In this document: positions 11,166 through 22,000 of the stretch, piece by piece
How positions within the stretch are numbered: the stretch's first letter is position 1
How the letters are laid out: every line of letters begins with the position of its first letter
Source of the DNA: Siderastrea siderea
Lineage: Eukaryota; Cnidaria; Anthozoa; Scleractinia; Rhizangiidae
Direction: 5' to 3'
DNA length: 64,000 nt
Assembly (NCBI GenBank): GCA_964030785.1
Contig: OZ034969.1
Location: 31,311,601-31,375,600, forward strand
Position numbers and translations under genes: made by a program
Notes under the pieces: generated by a model
The model's input: only the letters and a program-made list of their open reading frames with translations
Databases searched by the model: none
What the model was told of the DNA's origin: nothing

Positions 11166-12520
11166 TTTCATTTATTTTTAGTCGTTGTTGTACGTACGTT
11201 CGGGTTTCTCGATATGTCTCTAAATTCGTTGTTCTTTTTTATATATTACAGTTTCATGCAACATTGCTTGGAATTATTAATCGCTGCAAACCACTGAGGA
11301 TTTTTAGGCATTTTTCACGTTTTACATATCTGCGTAACTAGCCTACACTAGAGTTTGTTGATGATGGTAGTAACATCTACAGAATCATCTCCATGTGAAT
11401 TTACAATACTTGTTTTAAGCGGAACGAGCAGTGAAATCACTAACAGTGTTTTTAGGTTCGGCTGCAAAGAGATGATAGTTAATTCGAAGGACTACAGACC
11501 TTTCTTTGCTTGTCGCGGCGAAGCTGGAAATATATCGCATCAATTCTAAACAATTCATTGAAAATAGAATTCCACGCCGTCAGTATTGTTATGATTCGTT
11601 CTTTTATATTTTATACTTGAATCTAATTAGAAGGCAATTGTGAACTAGGTTGGACATTAATACCCCTCCCCTCCCCCTTTCGGTGTTTTCTCCCCTTTCC
11701 CTTTTCTTCTCACCCTTCCCTCCCTGAACTTATTTGCTGGTATCGGTCAGCTTGAAGCCACAGTATTGTACATTCAAGGAACGACTTGCACGAATTGCCA
11801 TTTAACTTAGTCTGTATTTTCCATTTCAGTTGAACAAAGTTCCTATTATAATAGTATTAACATTTTCCCAGCCTTACTTCAGAGTAATTAGCTGGCAAAT
11901 GAATGATCGCTATCAATTGCTGACATTTATAACGGAACGATTATTAATAATACCTTGTCGTGAATAGTCACCAGTTCAAAGGTAAATTTCGTATATATTT
12001 GCAAAACATAACCACATCTAATAAATTATCCAATATGAGAGCGTAAAGTAGTAGCAAAAAGTCGTAACGCTCCTCATCTATGACGCGTTGAATTTCGAGG
12101 AAACGCCTGTGCGCACCGAGACATTTAAGTCCGCGCGCGCTTTCGTCATCGCGAAAAAGATGTACAGGCCAGTTAGAAATTGATCTCCTTTGAACAAAGG
12201 TAGCTAGAAGCTTAGGTTTGGAGACGATTGTGTGATGAAATTTACTGACTGTGTGTAAAGTATTTTAAAGATGTATATCCATAAAGTTGAGGCAAGAAAT
12301 ATAAACAACAACGCTGTAGTGGCATCATATACTTTTACTTCTTAATTGCAATAATAGAATGATACATCGTGTATTTTTTAATTTATTGGTCAATCCTGAC
12401 AGAGGTTGACGTTTATTGTACATTGTGAATTTATAAAGTTATGTGAGTTGCCTTCTTTTGTAAAGGAGGCACTTGAAAAGACTCCATAAACTTTTGAAAA
12501 CTGAATAAAAACTAGAAACA
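11166..12520 (+). other. Probable SNRK 3'UTR
   Basis: AT-rich non-coding sequence follows the stop. AATAAA occurs at 12020-12025 and 12504-12509. The latter is followed by a change to GC-richer repeat-like DNA, so it is the likelier end. A C/T-rich run lies at 11665-11725. The exact polyadenylation site is not determined. Confidence 0.5.
12504..12509 (+). terminator. Candidate SNRK poly(A) signal AATAAA
   Basis: Canonical hexamer about 1.3 kb after the SNRK stop, in the sense orientation. It is the last such hexamer before the repeat-like sequence starting near 12580. Confidence 0.4.
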
Positions 12521-12579
12521 GCGTTATATCTGACGGTTGGCCATTATTTTCGTTATTTTCTTGAACTACGATAAACTTT

Positions 12580-13080
12580 CTAGCCTGTCCCAGGCTCTCA
12601 GATAGTATGGACGGTGAAAATTAAAAGAGGCGGCGAAAATAAGATGCGCGGTATCTGGGGAAAAGCGCACTGGTAGGGAAAAAAGTTGTCCCTCCTCTCT
12701 TTGGTCCCCACGCGTTTTTCGCGCTCGCTTACTCATTCGCGTTTCCTACTATCTCGAAGCCTGGAACATGCTAATAAGTTCCGGAAATTTAATGAGCGAA
12801 CTTATGTTTTGTACCCAGCTTTTCAGAGGGGTCCAGGAGGACCTTGGGAAGAATTCACAGAAAGCGCAATGGAACATGCACCCTGGCAACAAGGGAAGCC
12901 TTTCTCGTGCTTCCCTGCGTTTCCAGCTGTTCCCATATATGAATTTGGGGGTGCTGCAAAAACAAGCATTATTTATCAAAGCCTACTATGTATACTCTGG
13001 TGCTAAAGAAGTAATTAAGCAAATCTTGATTTCGAGCAGACTACTTCAGTCTTTATTTTCCTTTGATTAAACTGTTGAGC
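12580..13080. repeat. Dispersed repeat-like intergenic block
   Basis: It begins 'tagcctgtcccaggctctc', an inverted 'agcctg...caggct' end I recall from many cnidarian repeats, and continues with CpG-rich sequence. The overlapping open frames 12686-13006 and 12768-13070 have no recognisable domain and are probably chance. Only one copy lies in the window, so the family assignment is weak. Confidence 0.35.
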
Positions 13081-13579
13081 CGAATGAAAATCAAGATTAT
13101 CCTGTTTTGTTTTTCCTTTTCTTTTCTTTCCTTTTTTAGCTTGACAAGAGTCATTTGCTTCTACAAGAGTACAATCAAACCTCTGTTAGCGGTTACTTCC
13201 CTTCCCGGATGATTAATTCAGCGCGAAAACATGTTTTCTTCATTTATCTTTGAAATTCCAATGTCCTTTGTCGAAACACCCTAAGGTGATGGCTCTTAAA
13301 ATGGAAAATCTCCATTGTTCCTCTCGTCTACCGAATAACAGTTAAAGCAAACAATCACTTTCATGGGTGAGCTATGACTGCGTAAATACCGTCAGGAGAC
13401 GTTTTGTCCGCTCGATTGGCGCGAAGCCTGAGTAGAAGGTGGGAGACGCCATCGAGCGTAGCTTAACCGCGAACGCCTGGGCATTTGGTTAACACAAGAC
13501 TTGAGCAGACATGTAAGACGGCACGACTGGAAAATTTAAATAACGTTCCAATTTTCTAGAACTTTCTAGTTGTCGTTAT

Positions 13580-13738
13580 GTAGGTGCGCACATACGTAAA
13601 GTAACTGGCTTTAGGTGCGTAAATAAAATACGAGACGATGTGTGGGCGACTTAAGTAAACGTACGTTAACGCAAGGCGGTCGTACATCGTCTCATTATTT
13701 ACACATCTAAAGCCAGTTAAATAAATTTACGTCCATAC
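13580..13738. mobile_element. Fold-back MITE
   Basis: 'aactggctttaggtgcgtaa' at 13603 and 'atctaaagccagtt' ending 13718 are inverted partners. The pairing continues inward through 'gagacgatgt' and 'acatcgtctc', leaving a spacer of about 45 bases. No coding capacity. Confidence 0.75.
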
Positions 13739-13848
13739 CCACCCAAAAATAATCCTACAGTGGAACCCATCTTTACGTACGAATTTGTCAAATAAAAGCT
13801 CTTTCTGCGACCGCAGAGGAAAAGTTAAAGTTTTAATTTATCGGCGCA

Positions 13849-15117
13849 TTAATCACCGAAGAAATCTTGCCACTCGTACACGACTTTATCCTCGTGCTCC
13901 TCTCCCCAGGACGTGTCACTGTCTGAGTCGACGACGTACGTTTCCATTTCATTGAGACTGTCAAGCACGTTTTCCTCTTCTTCTTTACGCAGTTTAGCCA
14001 CCTAAAATGCGAAAAAAATTCGAATTGAAGTCATGTTTATTAAGACTCTTACAGTGTTATCTAATGTTCAGATTTGCCAAAGAATCCATCAGTTTAGAAT
14101 TGAGAAGAACTTAGAGATAAAACAGGTGCATTTGACGCTTACCCTGTCCTTGACCTTCTTGGCGTACTTCTCTTTGAGCTTCTTTTGCTTGTCAACCTTT
14201 TGCTGTTGCTTCAACTTTCTTTTCTCGTTTTTGTCCATCTTCTCTTCAATGGTGAACTTAAGCTGTGATTTGGCAAAAGCCCGAGCCGCTGCAATTCGGT
14301 TCCGGCTACGCGAGGCTCTGTTGCCCGCTTCTCTTCGCTTCTCCATTTCTTCATTTCGCTTTTTCTCTGCTGCAGCCTGCTTTGCAGCGATTTTCTCTTT
14401 TGTTGCTTGGGCGGACACCTCCGCGGGGTGTGGTCGGTTCATCCCAGCCCTGGTGCGCGCGGACCCTCGAATGCGCTCCAATTCTTTCACCTTCCTTTCC
14501 TCGGCAGCGCGCATTTTCTCCTCGACGTCTTCCAAAGTTAGCTCAGGAGCCACTTTTCCACGTTTTCGCAAGCGGCATGGAACTCTCGCAGATGGACAGA
14601 CCGTTCTCTTGTCGCTAACAGGAATGTCGAAGGTAACTGCCGTTTTCATCTGCAGGAACGTGGAATTGGTTGAGCTGAGAGGTTGAGCGGCGACTGTGTT
14701 GGAGTTTGAAGAAGCGCCGTTAGCTTGAAATGCCAGAATTTCACGCGCACTTTCCAAAAGGTGTTCTGAATTGCGCTCAGCAAGCGGCATCGTAATTTTG
14801 CTGGAGTGTATTGCTGGCAGGACTGGCTTTGTGCAATCCAATACGTGCGCGGCAACCTCAATCTTCTGCGACGAACAATCAGACTCAACCGGAGGTCCAT
14901 CTTCTGTGGCAGTCTTAGTCAGTGATGCTGGCAAACAATTAACACTTGATTCACTATTTCGACCTTCACCTTTCCAGAAGCCTCTGTCTTCGTAACATGC
15001 CGAGTCTTCAACCGCGAGCTTCGTTTGACTAACTCGTCTAGGCTGAGGAAGGATAATCTCTGCTGGGTCAACCCTGTTAGTGGAACTTTTAAGCTTTGAC
15101 AAAAGTGACCCACACAT
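13849..15117 (-). CDS. Stathmin-domain protein resembling STMND1 (two exons)
   Basis: Minus strand. Coding exon 1 is 15117-14143 (donor AGG|gtaagc) and exon 2 is 14001-13849 (acceptor 'attttag'), joined in phase 0 to give 375 residues. Residues about 195-325 form a highly charged coiled coil with LTLEDVEEKMRAAEERKVKE, which matches the stathmin-family motif LxxExxxKxxAAEERRK. The C-terminus is acidic and aromatic (VVDSDSDTSWGEE, then VVYEWQDFFGD), like the acidic tail of vertebrate stathmin domain-containing protein 1. The first half is Ser/Thr-rich and unrecognised. The start MCGSLLSKLKSS has Cys at position 2, where STMND1 has a MGC acylation-type start; membrane attachment is only an inference. 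Stathmin domains bind tubulin dimers, but only part of the canonical domain is recognisable here, so tubulin binding is not established. Confidence 0.75.
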
Positions 15118-15380
15118 CTTTTCAAAGAAAACTTAGTGAAACAAATCTGCGAAAAATCTATGCACTAAAACTTGCTATACAACGGTTGTTTGCAACGCGT
15201 ACAGACCGTGTCAACAACTATTCTGACTTGTAAATAAACTTTGCGTTGCCTTGGATGTCGTTTATTACGTGCTCTTGCGCGCGCCTAAGTATTTTAGTTT
15301 AGAACGTTTGACATTGGACCAATAGTTAATTAGAAGGCTTGCAATAAAAGTGTGCAAAATGTGGAAGACGAATTTTAAGA

Positions 15381-15675
15381 GCCTGTTTAGGCGCTGTTAC
15401 AAGAGGCAATTTTTTCTGCAACTTGCAACGCAACGGCGTTGCGAGACAAGTTGGGGACGAAATTGCGAGTGTAACACCCCCTCTTCGCAACATGTCTTGC
15501 GAAAAAGAATTATGTTGCGAGTTCCAAGAAAGGTAGACTAGGTTTCTATTTTCGCGACGTTGCGTGACAAGTTGCAGAGTACAACATGTATTCTGCAACT
15601 TTTGTCGCAATGCTCTTGTCATTGTTGCGTTGCAAGTTGCAGGAAAAATTGCCTCGTGTAACAGCGCCTTTAGGC
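15381..15675. mobile_element. Fold-back MITE rich in 'gcaacttgcaacg' words
   Basis: The left end 'gcctgtttaggcgctgttac' pairs with the right end 'gtaacagcgcctttaggc', and the pairing extends inward through 'gaggcaattttt' and 'ctgcaacttgcaacgcaac'. The internal sequence repeats the TTGCGA/GTTGC word many times. The open frames across it are by-products of the repeat. Confidence 0.8.
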
Positions 15676-15956
15676 AAAGAACCTTGAACATATCAGGTTG
15701 CGAGACAAATAGCGGAGGAAAAACCCAAGAAAATATGCGTGAATTCTTGCAATTCAAATCAGTACAGTACAGTGACACCCAAAACAATATTTGTCCTCAT
15801 GTATGACTGAAAGACCCTCTAAGTGATTTTTAATAATAACTCCAGGACTTGCAAAGCTACAAATCTGAAAGAATTCAGGCTTGGACGAAGCCAACTGGAA
15901 GCTAGGGTGAATAACGATTGTCCCACAGGTTATAAGGACACCTGGCCTTTTTGAAC

Positions 15957-16101
15957 TACACTCTTTTTTTTATAAGAACCATTTTTTTAAGAACGTCGAG
16001 GATGAGATTTGCCCCCAAGTTTAAGAAAATGTATGGGCTAAAATAAGAAATCCTCAGGCTCAGCCAAATTTTACGCGTTCTTATAAAAAAAAAAAAGTGT
16101 A
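15957..16101. mobile_element. Short fold-back element
   Basis: 'acactcttttttttataaga' at the left and 'gttcttataaaaaaaaaaaa' followed by 'gtgt' at the right are inverted partners. The spacer is about 100 bases. No coding capacity. Confidence 0.65.
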
Positions 16102-16652
16102 AAACGACAATCACCAACCATTTTTTGATTTCATAAAGCAGCCGAAAACATCAGTCAATATATTTCTGTCAAGATAATTTGTAACTGTTTTACTTTGATT
16201 TTAGTTCCTATCCCTTTTATTTAACACTTTACTGAGGAGTTCTTTAGAATACTAAAATAGCCTACCCTTTTGTATACTACGCGCACAATTATGTAAAAAG
16301 TTACCCCTTTCGGGAGAAGCTTCCCCGTATAGCCAACTATCGGGGATATCCCCTCCCCGCCCCGCAGGGCAATACCCGGGATCGAGGTTGATTGATCTGC
16401 AAACTGGTGCGCGGTCTCTAAGCAGTACCGGCTGTGCGACTGTCATGTACATTTGTTTGATTTCGGAAATTGTAGAAAAAAAAGTTTTGATTGGCTAAAC
16501 TTAAGGATGTCTTCTGCAATTTTGCAGGTAAGTTAATCGTGTTGCCTTTTTTTAAATAGACATAGATTTCCATTGCTTAACTTAGAACAGCAGTTGAATC
16601 CGCGTTTGTTTGTTTGTTTGTTTTTTTGCATCGATGGGTTAAGATTCATTGT

Positions 16653-16697
16653 GGCGGCTAAAAGTGGTCTTCTTCAAGAAGACCACTTGTAGCCGCC
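16653..16697. repeat. 45-bp near-perfect hairpin
   Basis: GGCGGCTAAAAGTGGTCTTC continues through a one-base centre into AAGAAGACCACTTGTAGCCGCC. The arms are 22 bases with one mismatch. It lies in non-coding DNA. Confidence 0.9.
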
Positions 16698-18052
16698 AAT
16701 TTGCAGCTCCAGCTCAGCGAGATGAATGAAATGAAGCGTGGAAAGTACAAGCAAGTCTATCCAAGGTGAGCTGATATAAAATTATGAGCGATTTGCTACA
16801 TTGAAACGGTCATAAGCTAAATGCAGAAACCCTTGAAAAGTTTGTCTTGCTTTAGCTTTTCATAAAGCTTAAGTTTGTGTAAGGTAAATAGGTTCCTAAC
16901 ATTTTACCCTAGAATTCCGGAGATCAACGTAAAGGCTTTCTGTTTGGTATGTCTTCAATCATTTATCCTCGATTTTCTTGAACTATAAAAAACATCTAAA
17001 AAGAATTCAGTTTTGCAACGCGACCTTTCACAGTAAAATCAACTTTTGTGCGCATGCACTCATGGCGCGAAAAATGGAGCTGTACAACGTTTGTATGGGA
17101 AAAACAGAAGTAAAATGTCTGTAAAATTTAAATTGTGTAAGAGTCATTAACGGTAACTAAGTTTTTCAAGAAACACGACCACCGTAAATGTGTTCGTGTT
17201 TACTGTCCACAAATAATTGAAAATGCTATTTTGGTGTGTTTGTAGTTGTGACTTGCTTCGGTATTTTTTACGTCGCGGATTTTTAAAATTGTTTTTCATC
17301 GTTTAATGAAAGAAGCATTTGAAGACAACGCCACACGTTGCTTCAATAAAATTTGATGCCTAGCCACCGACTCTATGATCATCATAGCGTGAGCGACATT
17401 CTAACGTAAAAATCTGTATGTGGAGGAAATTTCGGGAGGACATGGAAACGTTGCACGTTTCTGTTATAAACTAATTGCGATTTTGTGATATATTGACGGC
17501 TAGTTGATAATATGGACCCTAAAGTTGAATTTCGCTTTTCTTTATCTTTCAAATATTTCCGGCCGCTCTTTAAAGAGAAAGTTTGACGTTTTGTTTTAAA
17601 TGGGAGGAGCTTAACAAAAATGGCGCGAACTTTTCAACCAATCACTCAGTGGCTTACTTTTGAGACGTCAATACGTAGTTATACCAAGAGAGGATGGTTA
17701 TACTGAATTCAAAAGCAATCGAAAGAAACTGAGAATCGTGACACTGTAGTTTTAGATGTTGAAAGATCGTTTAGTCCCTATTAGGAAAATAATGCATGGT
17801 CCAGATTTTCTGTGGGGATTTATGGACCAAGTCAGAAACTATAGGTGAACTGAACTGAGAGCAAGAAAGAACGAGAGGAATGATTCCCAACACAAACCGA
17901 ACAATCTTATCAATTTCTCAACAGTACATTGGCCATGGCAAGTACGAGCTTTCAAGACAAAGTTGAGATCAATCAAAATTTTTCTTGGCCTTTGAGTCGA
18001 ACATCCTACTAAAAAACACGGATCCAAACAACCCCCCGGGGGGGGGGGGGTA

Positions 18053-18227
18053 CAGTGGAACCCCGATATAACGAACCCTTATGTAACGAAAACTCTGGTA
18101 CAACGAACGATATTCTTCAGCCCGATAATAGTAAAATGTCTGGAGAAGGACCCCGATAAAACGAACCCTTGCTGTAACGAACACTTTTTCCCAGTCCCTT
18201 TGCATCCCGTTATATCGGGTGTAACTG
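18053..18227. mobile_element. Pogo/Tigger-like MITE (175 bp)
   Basis: The left terminus is TA|CAGTGGAACCCCGATATAACG, and the right terminus 'cgttatatcgggtgtaactg' is its inverted relative. Internal copies of 'ccccgataaaacgaaccct' make it partly palindromic. It is the same family as 6945-7309, including the shared internal 'aagggactgggaaaa' word. A poly-G tract (18037-18050) adjoins it. Confidence 0.75.
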
Positions 18228-18432
18228 CACTCTTTATAGCAGCCAGCTAAGTATGTGCGGCGCCAAAGGGTGCGCTTTTTTGAGCAGTTTTGGTCTGACT
18301 AAGGTATAGATTTTAACCAATTTGGTCTGAAAAGGGGTACATGGTTTGTGTGTTCCGGTCTGGAACTCGAAGTGGGTGTGGTTTTTGGGATGAGCAGACA
18401 AGAAACTTTAATCCACGTTGTCTCTCTACCCA

Positions 18433-18564
18433 GGCCTCAGTTGTTCGAAGAGCGGATAACTCTTATCCAGCGGATAAAATTTATGACCATTAATCCACTT
18501 GCACCCTCTCGGTGTCAGGTATATCCACTGAATAAAGTTATCCGCTCTTTGAACAACTGGGGCC
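18433..18564. mobile_element. Fold-back MITE with 'agttgttcgaagagcggata' ends
   Basis: The left end 'ggcctcagttgttcgaagag' pairs with the right end 'ctctttgaacaactggggcc'. The pairing continues through 'cggataac...gttatccg'. The element is 132 bp with no coding capacity. Confidence 0.8.
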
Positions 18565-18689
18565 AGCTGTATAAATGGGTACCAGCAGGAGCCCATTAAA
18601 TGGAGCGCCCAACTCTCATGTATTGGAGCAAAGGCGTTTTCTTAAGCTCGATAATCCTTAGTCTTCATTCGTCTCCAGAAATCTTTACA

Positions 18690-19075
18690 AGCGGCGTAAA
18701 ATTTGGCCGTCAACTGTCATGAAAAGGTAATTTTTACCGTCAACAGTCGACGGAAGCAGTTTTTCTTAGTTGTCAAATGGTCTAAAATCAAATATTTCAG
18801 GTCCTTCAGCAGCTCCTCTAGCTCTTAAAGAATGTTGTTAAGAAGTTAATGAACACCTCATTATAGGTGAAGTTGAATGGTTGAACTTTAAGAAACTTCG
18901 AGCATTCACACGATAGTGCCTTCGACAGAAGAACTCTTTTGTTTAAACGGCAGACATGAAATTTTAAATTATCGAAGGAAGTATCTTTCCATAGCCGTCA
19001 TCCGTCAAAATAATTTAAATAAAACCGTCAATCGTCAAAAATCTATACTTTTAGCCGTCAACAGTCAAAGCTACT
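18690..19075. repeat. Interspersed 'gccgtcaacagtca' words, partly inverted
   Basis: Variants of 'CCGTCAACAGTC' occur at about 18703, 18740, 18994, 19025 and 19054, in clusters at both ends of the interval. This suggests the ends of a diverged repeat. The internal sequence is unremarkable. Confidence 0.4.
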
Positions 19076-22000
19076 CCTCCCATTGAGACCCTCATTTCAG
19101 TGGACTAGCGTCCCTTTCGGGGTGGGGGGAGGAAGGGTTCGTAACTCTTCTATGCTAATTGCTTCTTACCATAGAACCGGAGCTAAGCCCCACCAACTGG
19201 TGGAGAGGGACAGGGGGCAGGGAGCCCGGAAGGAAAGGGGGCGGGAGGTGTACGGGAGGCGAGAGAAGAGGGGGCGGGAAGCGGAATTCCCAAGGTGGCG
19301 CAATATTTCGCAATCGAAATAAAGCGCAAAGAGGTGAGAGCCAACAAAAATAGGGCGGGAACCGGGATTAAAAAGTACGGGAAGGTACGGGAAGCGGGAA
19401 GTTTGAACTTCCCTGTACCCCCCCCCCCCTCCCCCCATAACCCAACTGGGCCACCTGTTACTGACCGGAGTATGAATTTACCATTTTCTCTTACTTAAAA
19501 TGCGAAAGTATATTATCATATTTCTAAATACTCTGACGACGCGGTTGTCTTTAATTACTAAAAAGTCATAAAAGCTCTTGAATCTGCCATTTCAGTCATC
19601 GTTTGTTCTTGTTACGTTGAAGATTTTTCAAATCAGTTTTGCCCCAAATTCAATTAAGGAAAGCCAACGACTTGTAGATTTATGGGCTGTTATGGTTAAT
19701 TTTCTATAAGCCTTATCTTGCTTTAATTTTTAATCATACATGGAGCACAGAGAGAAACAGCACAATTAAGAAGTAAGTACGACCGTGAAAATTCTAAAGA
19801 TAGCATATTTATTTCTTTCAACAAAAAGAAAGCAATGCCCTTCCCTGAAAGCTTATGTACGGGTTTAACGTACAATTTAACAATTGAATGATCACGTTCT
19901 AAATCTTGTCAGCAAAGAAGCATCTTTTACCGACGAAGAAAGCCTGCTTCAACTTTCAATGCGAAGAGTCTGACACAAAAATTTTTTTCTGCTAGATATA
20001 CTCTACGATAGACACGTTTGCATTAAAGCTCTACGATAGATGCATTTGCATTAAATAGTTATTATTTTGTCGCACACATTTTGTTTTTCACCTGCAAAGA
20101 GCGCCTTATTCAAAACAAAGTCTCCATAAATCCCACTCTGTGACTTTCGTCTGCGATTTTATCTCCCATTCTTGCTTTCCATATTAATAAGATTCACTGT
20201 ACTTGTTCAGATAATTATTTTTTGGAAAAAGTACAGTCGTATTTTCTAATTTTTAATCTTTGACTTAAACCTACGGAAGATAATTGCCAGATAATGCTTA
20301 AATTTCTCCCAACAACATTCCCGGTGTTATTTTTGATATGCCAGAGCCTTTGGATCCGTTTAAGTACGTAAAGAACGATTTTTGCGCGATTGAACAGCAT
20401 TTTCATTTTACAGTCACTAAAATAAATTGAAATGTGCTCAAAGCCAATTGCAAACAAAACTTACAGGAAATCCCAAGGTGTTTCATTTATGTTCTCCTGT
20501 ACATGTGCCGTAATTACATTGCAAAAGCATATTTCAAGATTTGAAAACTGTTTTTTGCGATTGTTGTTTGTCGACTTCGCTGCAGATGCTTTTATAAATA
20601 TTCTATCGCGCGCAGTTTATGATTTTTATGAGAATAACACACCAATGGTGAGGACGCGAAAGGAGTGAAATCTTGGCTGAAATGCGAACGAGGATATTGA
20701 CTTTTGGCTTCCTACCGGGTCATAAAAAGAGCAATTACCCAGGCGTCATCAAACTTTTGCGCGAAATAAACCATCACAAGATTTCACAAGCAATTAAGCC
20801 AAACAACTAAATTGACGCGTGTATGCTAGAAACCTTGCCATTAATTTAAGCATCTATATTACTTTTCAGGAAAATTATTGGCCGGCGGACGATTAAAAAG
20901 CGAGTGGGCTAACCAGGCAGGTCGTGGAAAACGTTTTTAGCGTTTGGAAAAAAGGAACCATTTTTTGCATTTTCTTCAAAAATGGGGTTTCAATTTCATT
21001 TGTTTTGTGATACCCCTCAGGGGCACCTGCGCTATTTCTCACTCCACCAACCGGGTTTTTCCTCGCTCAAGTCAGGTGAAAAAAAGGTGCACCTGCGTTC
21101 TAACTTCATTAATTATACTGGTGAATATTGATTAATGTTGAAAGTTACAATTATCACCATGCGGCGGAACATTCACGTACGTTGAAAGCAAAAATCACTG
21201 TTTTATTGTCAGCCTTAAGTTTAACTTCCAACGGATTTGGGTTTTAAAAAATCCATTCTTCAAATAATAGCGCAAAAAAAAAATTAACGATGTTTTTATA
21301 GTTGGACGTTAGATTTAAGTCGAGCTGTCAGAGTAGGTAATTAGAAAAGGAAACTCGACATTGCGGCGAATTGGATTTTTTTTCTGTCGCCCTTTCTGTA
21401 TGGTTTTTATTTTCCCGCGCAACACACCTGCCCTTGATCACGTGGTCACCCCTCGCCTATGAACGGACTAATCGGGTTTCGAAAGTTAACAATCGATGCC
21501 AAGTTATAGTGAAGGTAAGCCATCCATCGCGCCACATGTAAACACAAATATGCGTTGTTGTGAAATGTGAATGCATTTATTTCACTAAACACCTGCGTTG
21601 AGCTGTGACCAAGCTTGGTTTTAAGTGTGTGGTTCTCGTACATTTTTGGCTCAACCGCGACCATCTTGTCGAGAGTAATAGCTTGCTCAGACGCAAAGTA
21701 TGCGTGATATATCCTGCATTTAAACGCGAATGTTGCCTGTTCCGCAACATAGGCTTCATCTAGTAAGAGTTCGAAAACGCCCTACGATGTTGGAAAGCGA
21801 TATATCGAAGCTTTATCCCGGTCCGAGGAGATCTTGTAAGTATGGTTACTTTGTTTTAAATTTTATTCGTAGAGACTTACATATTTTTCTTTTTATATAC
21901 TTGCGTTTTAATATTAAGCTTGCAAAATTCAAATGGCTTTAGAAGAAATTATGATTTTTTTTCGTACAATGCATGCAAGTTTGTTGTTTGGTACCAGCTT

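Noticed and set aside
14033..14686. Plus-strand 217-residue frame
   Set aside because: It is antisense to the charged coiled coil of the stathmin-domain gene, which explains the Phe/Ser/Leu-rich translation.
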